Source: Macquaria australasica (taxonomy: Eukaryota > Chordata > Actinopteri > Centrarchiformes > Percichthyidae). Taken from it: a stretch of DNA of 64,000 bases. The notes under the pieces were generated by a model that had not been told where the DNA came from, did not search any database, and saw nothing but the letters and a program-made list of their open reading frames with translations. A program made the translations under genes and the position numbers. Positions 56,856 to 64,000 of the stretch are shown here, piece after piece. Where the stretch lies: assembly GCA_005408345.1 (NCBI GenBank), contig SEMN01000352.1:1-64000 (forward strand), read 5' to 3'. The number at the start of each line of letters is the position of its first letter. The first letter of the stretch is position 1.

Positions 56856-58946
56856 TATATATATGCTATATATATATATATATATATGAGAAACATTGTT
56901 TAAAACCTAGAAAACAAACTTTAATGAACTGGATCCAAGTCGGGCTGTGCAGCTATATGTGACCTGTCACTCGTGACACGTTTTTTGTTTTTTTCTGATA
57001 TTATGGAACATGTATAACTCGGTCAACCAATGACAGCTCGGGTAGTTGCGACGTGACGATCGCTATTGGCTCACCGCGGGAATCCCCGCACCCTCTTAAT
57101 TAATATTCATAAACGTAGGACGCGGCCCGCCAATCAACGCAAAGGATGGGCGGGACTCTTTGACGCGGAGGAGAGGCTTGTTATGAATACCTCCTCATCC
57201 GCAAAACCTCCCGAGGAAGTGGGCCAGCGAGCTGCCGGTGTTGGACTTTGGTGGTCACACTTTTAGCGTGGATTTTAAACCATTGCAGACAGCCTGGGGC
57301 ATCCGGTTGGATAACTAACGTTGCTGAGCAAACGGGAGTTTCTCTGGCAGTTAAACTACGTGGGTAACAACGTCAACAACAAGGGGGGAAAATGTCGGGA
57401 GAGCCGGTTGTCATCGCGGTGGAAACGGCCACTGGGGGCCCGAGTTCATTCCCGGTGGTTTTGAAGAAAATAATGGAAATGCCTCCGCCGAATATACTGG
57501 ACGGCGACGACGGTAAGTGCAGGAAATTGCCGGAGAGGAAATTGCGAATAAATTTTTTTTTAAAAAAAGAGTTAAATCACGCGAAAGCAAATGGGTCTCA
57601 TGACAATTTAGCCAACAGGGGATAATGTGTCGGATGTGTTAACATTATGTGCAACGACACTAACTTGAGTTCACGACGTACCCAGACCCAGGCCTCTCTT
57701 CTGTGATCCACCAATCGCCAAGAAGCAGCTGTGCTGAAAATGGTTCACCGCATACATACAAATATACACAACACGTTTATATCTGTTCACTGCTGAGAAG
57801 CATTTGATACAGTCAAAAACGGCGACATCTTCTGGTCTAATCCTTCCTATTACACTTGTATGGATGGATTAAATCTGAGACCACGATTAAGTAGTTAGTC
57901 AGAATACAAGTGGTTTTACTGCTTCCATACTATGGAATATTATATCACTATAAAAAGGTGTACTTGAAAACAGGGGTTTGTATCTGTAACCGCAGTTTTG
58001 CGTAAGTACTTTTGCCGCCGCGATTGTGAAAATGAGTTTGCAAGCCCGTGTCTGAATGCGCAGACAGAAAACAAAATGCACAAGTCTGCAAAACTTAAGC
58101 TTACAGATACAAACTTCAATGCACAAGTTTGCAGAATTAAGGTTGCAGATACAAACTTCAGTGTACAAGTTTGCAGAATTAAGGTTGCAGATACAAACTT
58201 CAATGCACAAGTTTGCAGAATTAAGGTTGCAGATACAAACTTCAATGCACAAGTTTGCAGAATTAAGGTTGCAGATACAAACTTCAATGCACAAGTTTGC
58301 AGAATTAAGGTTGCAGATACAAACTTCAATGCACAAGTCTGCAGAATTAAGGTTGCAGATACAAACTTCAATGCACAAGTTTGCAGAATTAAGGTTGCAG
58401 ATACAAACTTCAATGCACAAGTTTGCAAAACTACGGTTACAGATACAAACCCGTTTTCAAGTGCGCCTTTTAGAGTGATAAAATATTCCATACTATACTT
58501 GCTGGCATCGGAACAACTTTGAAAGGCCGATACCGTGCCGAGTAGTCCGCTTCGAGCCTAACACTAGACCCGCTTAACCATCCAGACTTTTATTCTAGAC
58601 ACAACCCCTGATTTTAAATGCAGTTTTGGTGACAGAAAGTTCCCCCTTTTCCAGTTGCAAGTCGCATGATTTTAGTATTTTGTTGACAGAAATAAACAAG
58701 TTACAAATATGTGTAGGAAAGTGCGCGACCTGTCAGAAGTCTGTGCTAAAAGGTGTCGGTTGCAAATGTGGCTGTACGCTAGTTAAGACATACAGCTGTT
58801 TAGTGCATCTAATGTTTTCACTGTAGTAAAATCATACATTGTCCTAACTGTGTTGTCCAGAAAACATTTTAGTAAAACTTGCATTGGATGAATCTGAGGG
58901 CCATCCTAAAATAGTGTGCACTTTCTTTTAGCAATTTGGATTCATA

Positions 58947-58985
<39 letters not shown>

Positions 58986-61779
58986 TACTGCACATTGGAC
59001 TCATGAGGACTCAGATGAGCATTAAGTAGTTTGTGGAGGATTTCTTTATGTAGGTCCAATCATAAGTTTTCCACATTTGCAATAGATTACAATAAAAATA
59101 TGACTTTGAATGAGAAAAACAATGCGACACCGGTATCCAGACAGACTGATGAACCTCCGCAAACGCTGAGATGTTCTGTTGCAGCTTGCAGTTGAGAATT
59201 GCATTTATTATCTTTTGCAGTTGTGGAAACTTACGACCGGCTCCTTTACTATTGAAAGGTGCAGTGGAAACTTAGTGCTTAGGTTTGGTGCCTGAGGGAC
59301 ATTTCTGGGTGGCGTTTCTTTGGAGAGGAAAAACAAATGTCCTACCTCCTTTTTAACTTTAGATTGTGCTTTGCTTGAGCACTTTTCCTGTCGATCTCCA
59401 TAAGATTAGACACACAACTGCATTCTGATTATGGGCCATCGTGACATTTCTGTGAAAACTGTCTATCTTATATATAACTGTGTATCTTTCCTGTGTTTCA
59501 GACACCGATAAGGAAAAGCTGGGTCTGGGAGATAATGTTGACCTGGACGGAGGAGGCAGCGATATGGGTCCTTCAGCCGCCCTGACCCCCGCTATCTGGG
59601 AGAAAACCATTCCTTATGACGGTGAAAACTTCCACCTGGAGTATATGGACCTTGAGGAGTTCCTCATGGAGAATGGCATCCCCACGTTGCCTGACGGGGA
59701 CTGCCTGAAGGGCAGCCCAGAAGGAAACGCTGTTAAGACAGAGAAACTAAAGGCCACCCCCCCTGCACAGATAAAGGTCACCAAGCCAGCAAGCGCGTCT
59801 CCACTGTCCCTGCTTCCCATTCAGGAATTGGACAAATGTGAGGAGGAAGTGGTGATCATCACCAAGGGTGACTCTGTTATCTGTGATGTTATTGCAGGTG
59901 AGTGGATGTTGGAGGATCAGAGACTAGAGGGTTGCAGGGTTTCATTAAACTCTTGCTGAGTATGTATTTTACAAGGCAGAAAACCAGATTTTTGGGGTTA
60001 AGTGAGATGACTCTCAGCAAGTAGTTTAAACCCTAGTGTCTTAGAATGGGAGCCAGGGTTCAACAATTTACTGTGTCATACAGACCTACATTTAGAAACA
60101 AATTGACCTAGTCAGAAGATTGAAATGTGCTAGCATCAATGAACAGTCTTCAATCCATATATTATTTCTACTGAACGTTGGTTACCTAAAAAACAGATTT
60201 CCATATTACAATTATGTGCATTTATTTCACTCTATCCCAGATGTCAGGTAAACCTAATCTGCTGCGACACTGGAGTGATCTCTGGATGTCAGAGTATCCT
60301 GAAACAGGCCATGGGTGGTAGTGGTTGATGGGGTGACAGAAATAGATGCTGGTGCTGCTGCGTAGCGAAAATAGTTTATCAGCAGTCGGTACACGTGGAG
60401 ATGTCAGAACACTCACTCACCCCTCATACACGGTAGAGTTCAAGAAAAGCAGTACTAGATGTAGCCTTGGTGCCATCACCTGTAAACCAGCACTACCTCT
60501 TAATTTATCACTTAGAAGCTGGCTGATTCCCTGTGAAACACCCACAAGTTAAAGCATAGAGAACGACTTTAATACCAGTAACCCGTCTCAGGTTTTCTGA
60601 ACAAATTCCAGAAAATAAGTAATTTTTATGACCATTTAAAAATGTTTGTGTTAAGCTGGAAAGAAACCAAATATTGATTAAATTTTTTTTTAAATGTATG
60701 CTTTCATTGTTCTGACAGTGTCAATGACCTTCAGTTTCACCTGCAGCTATCTAATATTTCAGTTCTCCTCTTCTGTCTGCTCAGAAGTGACTACTGAAGA
60801 GGACAGAGTGACCCCTGAGCCCATCAGCCCTGATGATATTGAGGTCGATGTGAACTACGAGCCGGATCCCACTGATCTTGTCCTGTCAAGTGTGCCTGGA
60901 GGCGAGCTGTTTGACCCCCGCAAACACAAGTTCTCTGAAGAGGAGCTCAAGCCACAACCGATGATCAAAAAGGCCAAGAAGGTGTTTGTGCCTGAAGAAC
61001 AGAAGGTATGCTGGGAGAGAGACATGGGCAGCAACAGTCACGCAGTTTGTTTCACTGTGTTTGTGCGTAGTCTGTTTAATAGACAGGAAAACTAAAGCAT
61101 AAAACAGAGCAGGTTTTTATAATAAGGAATTTTACATTTGAAAACATTTGCTGTTTTCCAGAATCTTGGAAATTTGATATCATCATAAAATAATATTTCT
61201 TTAAAGAAATGGGGCAGTAGATGCGTGCATGAGTGTCTGACTTGCTGTGTAGAAATCAGGTCACAGTGAAGCAGTTCTGACGACTCACAGTGACTCAACA
61301 GTTTGATAATCTTCAAATTGATGTTTTCCTTCCTTTCCCAGTCCGCCTGAGCAAACAGGTTTTGTTGACACGCACAAAGGAGTCTGGCTGTCGGCCATAT
61401 TACGCACTAAGCTGTTTTCAGATTTGGTGTGCGTGTTGGTAATAAGATGCATAAGGCTGTTAAACTAGGTTACCTTAGTAACCGAGCTCAGAAAGTCTAG
61501 TCTGGTGTTGTGTTTCTTTGACTCAGTCCAACCCCGCTGCTTCTTTCTCCTCCACCTCTCCAGGATGACAAGTACTGGCAGAGAAGGCAGAAGAACAACG
61601 TGGCCGCCAAGCGCTCGCGCGACGCCCGCAGGTTAAAGGAGAACCAGATCACCGTCCGAGCGGCTTTCCTGGAGCGCGAGAACACAGCGCTGCGGTCAGA
61701 GGTCGCCGAGCTACGGAAGGAGTGCAGCCGCTACAAGAACGTCGCGGGGCGCTACGAAACCAAATTCGGACCACTGTAA
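53349..61779 (+). CDS. tef: tef, thyrotroph embryonic factor (PAR-bZIP transcription factor)
   Basis: Two alternative first exons (53349-53424, 25 codons plus one base; 57392-57512, 40 codons plus one base) join in the same phase to shared exons 59502-59897, 60785-61005 and 61564-61779. The products are 302 and 317 residues. Domains in the long form: N-terminal VLKKIMEMPP; activation segment WEKTIPYDGENFHLEYMDLE near 65-90; PAR domain near 196-246; basic region KNNVAAKRSRDARR near 256; leucine zipper; end KFGPL. TEF rather than HLF or DBP is supported by VLSSVPGGELFDPRKHKF and KKVFVPEEQK. Known TEF binds D-box DNA as a dimer and links clock and light signals to transcription; fish usually keep tefa and tefb, and which one this is cannot be told. 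Confidence 0.95.
53425..56999. other. tef intron after exon 1A, no other gene recognised
   Basis: Holds a (GT)n run at 54161-54180, a 12-bp perfect hairpin at 55982-56012, and a long TA tract at 56803-56886. A fairly GC-rich patch (56450-56600) carries short frames I do not recognise. Confidence 0.5.
56803..56887. repeat. Long (TA)n microsatellite
   Basis: About 40 TA units with two interruptions. It can form cruciform or slipped structures and is likely variable in length. Confidence 0.97.
57020..57391 (+). promoter_or_regulatory. tef promoter 2 and 5' UTR of exon 1B
   Basis: CpG-rich. Contains CCAAT at 57027 and 57130, inverted ATTGG at 57065, and a GC box (GGGCGGG) near 57148. ATTAATATTCATAAA at 57100 could act as an AT-rich start element. 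CpG content stays high through exon 1B. No CACGTG is found. Confidence 0.6.
57392..57512 (+). CDS. tef: tef exon 1B (long isoform start)
   Basis: Start context GGGGAAAATGTCG. Encodes MSGEPVVIAVETATGG, SSFPVVLKKIMEMPPP and NILDGDD, with donor ACG|GTAAGT. FPLVLKKLMENPP in mammalian TEF corresponds to FPVVLKKIMEMPP here. Confidence 0.94.
57929..58494. mobile_element. MITE-like element with long TIRs enclosing a 42-bp minisatellite
   Basis: The left arm (TATGGAATATTATATCAC, AGGTGTACTTGAAAAC, GGTTTGTATCTGTAACCG) is inverted at the right end (reversed: TATGGAATATTTTATCAC, AGGCGCACTTGAAAAC, GGTTTGTATCTGTAACCG). That gives about 65-bp imperfect terminal inverted repeats. Between them is a tandem array of 42-bp units. 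No transposase. It lies in the intron between tef exon 1B and exon 2. Confidence 0.75.
58096..58440. repeat. 42-bp tandem repeat (minisatellite), about eight copies
   Basis: The unit begins GCAGATACAAACTTCAATGC and continues ACAAGTTTGCAGAATTAAGGTT. Units are nearly identical, with single-base variants (GTGTACAAG, CAAGTCTGC). Because 42 is divisible by three and the unit lacks stops in several frames, long open frames appear on both strands; these are artefacts. Confidence 0.95.
58946..58982. repeat. (TA)n microsatellite
   Basis: About 17 TA units in tef intron 1. Confidence 0.95.
59502..59897 (+). CDS. tef: tef exon 2: activation domain
   Basis: Acceptor TGTTTCAG, donor GCAG|GTGAGT, phase 1 both sides. 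Encodes DTDKEKLGLGDNVDL, then PAIWEKTIPYDGENFH, LEYMDLEEFLMENGIP (the PAR-family activation signature), then a Lys/Pro-rich variable part ending ITKGDSVICDVIA. Confidence 0.96.
60785..61005 (+). CDS. tef: tef exon 3: PAR domain
   Basis: Acceptor CTGCTCAG, donor CAGAAG|GTATGC. Encodes VTTEEDRVTPEPISPDD, VDVNYEPDPTDLVLSSV, GGELFDPRKHKFSEEEL, KPQPMIKKAKKVFVPEEQK. This is the proline- and acid-rich region that defines the PAR group and helps DNA contact. Confidence 0.97.
61564..61779 (+). CDS. tef: tef exon 4: bZIP domain and stop
   Basis: Acceptor CTCTCCAG. Encodes DDKYWQRRQKNNVAAKR, SRDARRLKENQITVRAAF, LERENTALRSEVAELRKE and ends ETKFGPL then TAA. The NNVAAKRSRDARR basic region and the following heptad leucines give D-box binding and dimerisation. 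Confidence 0.98.
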   Translation, partial: DDKYWQRRQKNNVAAKRSRDARRLKENQITVRAAFLERENTALRSEVAELRKECSRYKNVAGRYETKFGPL

Positions 61780-62700
61780 GGGACCATGAACGGCAAATAC
61801 ACAAAACTGTAAACGGACATCCACATAGCAGACAGCATCAGTCACTTTGTTTTTACATGTCAGGTTACAGACATTGACAGTTACCAAATCCACTCTACCG
61901 CTGAGAAGACGCTGTTTGACCGCTGTGTGTTATGGAGGAGGAAGAGAGGGAGGGAGAGTAATACACCCTTTGAGACTAACACAGCCACGTGGGTTAAATC
62001 TGAGTGGGTGGTTGATCTGAAAAAGTAGACCCTCCTCCTGACCACAGCTGGGTCAGACACTCCCGGGCTATAATGATACTATTATAAATGGGAATATCAT
62101 GTAATATATGACATTTTTGACTGACTCATCCTACAAAGAGAGTCGTAATGTATATGAGTATGGAGCTACAGCTGTTTGATGTTGACCTTTCTCCCTCTTC
62201 CTCCCCTCGTCATTCATCCTTGTTCTCTTCTCTTTCAAGTGAGGTGCCGGAAGACCAATAGACAACAGTTGATTTATTCATTTATTTTTTCTAATGAATA
62301 AATAAATCAAACCAGAGGGGATGGTATGTGAAAATAGTAGAATCGATCAGATGAAGAAAAGGATAAAGAGGAGGGCACGTGTGAGGGCGTGACTGCTGTT
62401 GCCATGGAGATGTAATAGCATGTAAAGACCCGATATCTGGTTTTTCTTTTTTCATGAATTTACCATCCATGTGAGTGAGAGGATATTCAAGTGCTTCTTC
62501 AGTACACCTCCTTTTATGAAGTGTACTATTATCGTGTTTTGTACGCCTTTGGCCGAAAGAGATCATTTGTGATGTTTATTTTGGAGAAACTGGGTTTTCT
62601 TTTCTTTTTTTTTTTTTAAATGAGATAGGTAGATACTTGGGTAGCAATTGGTGGGTTGTTAGTCATTATTAAAGTATTGTAGAAATAAACTTATTTTTCC
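61780..62700 (+). other. tef 3' UTR with poly(A) signal
   Basis: AATAAA at 62684-62689 is the nearest good signal after the stop (about 0.9 kb). ATTTA-rich sequence at 62271-62308 may form a stem of two 16-base arms with two mismatches. A second AATAAA at 63933-63938 could serve a longer transcript. Confidence 0.6.
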
Positions 62701-64000
62701 AGTTCTTTTAACGAATTCTGAAACCCACTTGTCCGTTTTTATTTTCATTTTGTATGTTATGTAGCGGATTGTGTGAAGAGCTGGGCTTTTCTTTGCCCAC
62801 ATAAACGTGACTGTGACATTTCCAATAATGTAAGCTTCTTCAGGGGATTACAGTGACGTGGCAGAAAAAAGTGCAGCCATGTTCACTTCTCTTTATGTAC
62901 AAGTACTCATTACCATCAGCACAGAGCTGTACATTAGCGCTCTCTGCTCTCCATGTTTTCAGTGTACTGTTATGTCTCACTGTCACTCTCGTGCCGTATT
63001 TGTCACCGAGTAGGACGCCCGCCTTGCTCTCTGCAGGTCGTCAATGTTGACTCGTCCATTTACGCTTCAGAAGTGTCGTGTGTAGAATCCACTGATGCAT
63101 GTACTGTAAATAGTTGTAGCCTAAAATTATACTTTCTAGACTTCCAACTCAGATACAGTACAAGTCAAGTTTTTGAACAACTGTTAAAGTTTTGGATAGA
63201 TAAAGCAATGAAATTGTACACTTATTGTAAATTCCCTAAATGTGAGTAAATGTGAATCTCTCCCTGATGAGCTGACATTTGCCTCCTGAGTGTTTAACAT
63301 CTCAAAATGTGTGTTTAAGGCAGGCTCTCGGATGCTAACGGGACTTAAATCAGTGCCTTATTAAAGGCATACAGCGCTACCATCAGCTATGTGAAGCATG
63401 TCATCTGCTAATTAAAGTAATGAAGCTCATATTTTCTTATTATTCACGATATATTGCTTGAAATGAACATTAACAAAGCTAGGTATTTCAAAACGTTTGA
63501 CTTGGCGTGTATGCACATTTAGATTGTGTCAACTGTTACGTTTTTAGGACGTGTTGGTGGACACATTTATCAGACTTTATTACCCAACTTTTCTTGTTCA
63601 TCAGTGTCTGAACGTCTTTGGCTGTTCTTTCTGAGGCTTGTAAACTGGCTGGTTTTTTTAAAATTATTTTTTGACAAACCAGGAAGCCTCAATAGGTGCA
63701 GACTGCATTGGGGCATCTTCTTTCATGAGCAAGGAAACCCCAAATCTCTTCAAGCCATTTCAGTGCAGTTTACAAGGAGTAGTTTACATTGTGTAACAGA
63801 ATATCCAGAATTTAGAGTTGTGATTTAAACCCAGGATTATTTTACTGTCCAATTCTGAGAAAAGGGGGTGAGCTGTTGTTTTTTTCTTTCGCTGCTGTGC
63901 TTCCATTCATAAACATAGTGACTTTTTACCAAAATAAATTGAATATTATGGTCTCTTTTTGGGGGGAGAGGGTTTCCATGTGTGAAGAATGTAAGGAGAA
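62701..64000. other. Distal tef 3' UTR or intergenic, no gene recognised
   Basis: Unique AT-rich sequence without splice-supported open frames. Whether it belongs to a longer tef transcript cannot be seen from sequence. Confidence 0.4.

Noticed and set aside
57940..58522. Long open frames of 140-183 codons on both strands
   Set aside because: Produced by the 42-bp repeat, whose length is a multiple of three. Not genes.

Overview
The window is nuclear DNA of a teleost fish, probably a percomorph. Three things point there: vertebrate genes with short conserved exons and GT-AG introns, fish-type T-cell receptor V segments, and a dense typical fish load of L2/Maui LINEs, Tc1/mariner, hAT and palindromic MITE elements. 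No tRNA, rRNA, CRISPR or prokaryotic gene organisation was seen.

Left third (1-27600): the minus-strand gene sim2 (single-minded 2, a bHLH-PAS transcription factor). Ten coding exons, from the bHLH exon at 27141-26967 down to a C-terminal exon at 4679-4355, splice in frame to 492 codons. The last exon or exons are not in the window. Introns hold an L2-like RT relic, a TTAA-flanked palindromic MITE, two internally deleted Tc1 copies, and a 3.5 kb DNA transposon with terminal inverted repeats, inverted subterminal arrays and SWIM/YqaJ-type coding remnants (18113-21617). A hAT-type MITE is nested inside that transposon.

Middle (27600-41300): a small cluster of minus-strand T-cell receptor alpha/delta V segments. 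Two look intact and carry a 23-type recombination signal. Two are pseudogenes, and one is an orphan leader exon. They are interspersed with L2 copies, a Tc1 copy and a hAT transposase relic. No J or C segment was found.

Right third (41300-64000): after an L2 inserted into an older LINE come two plus-strand exons matching ZC3H7B, without the rest of that gene. The complete tef gene follows (thyrotroph embryonic factor, PAR-bZIP, plus strand). It has two alternative first exons (53349 and 57392), each behind a CCAAT-rich promoter, then three shared exons ending at 61779. ZC3H7B next to TEF is the arrangement in other vertebrates. SIM2 and TCR V genes beside them are not, so the segment between them is either a lineage rearrangement or an assembly join at repeats. 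Within tef intron 1B lies a 42-bp minisatellite framed by long terminal inverted repeats.

Functionally, sim2 (neural and muscle patterning) and tef (clock- and light-linked D-box activator) are transcription-factor genes unrelated to the V segments between them. Exon limits were read by eye from splice signals and reading-frame continuity. Family names come from recognised motifs, not from a database search.
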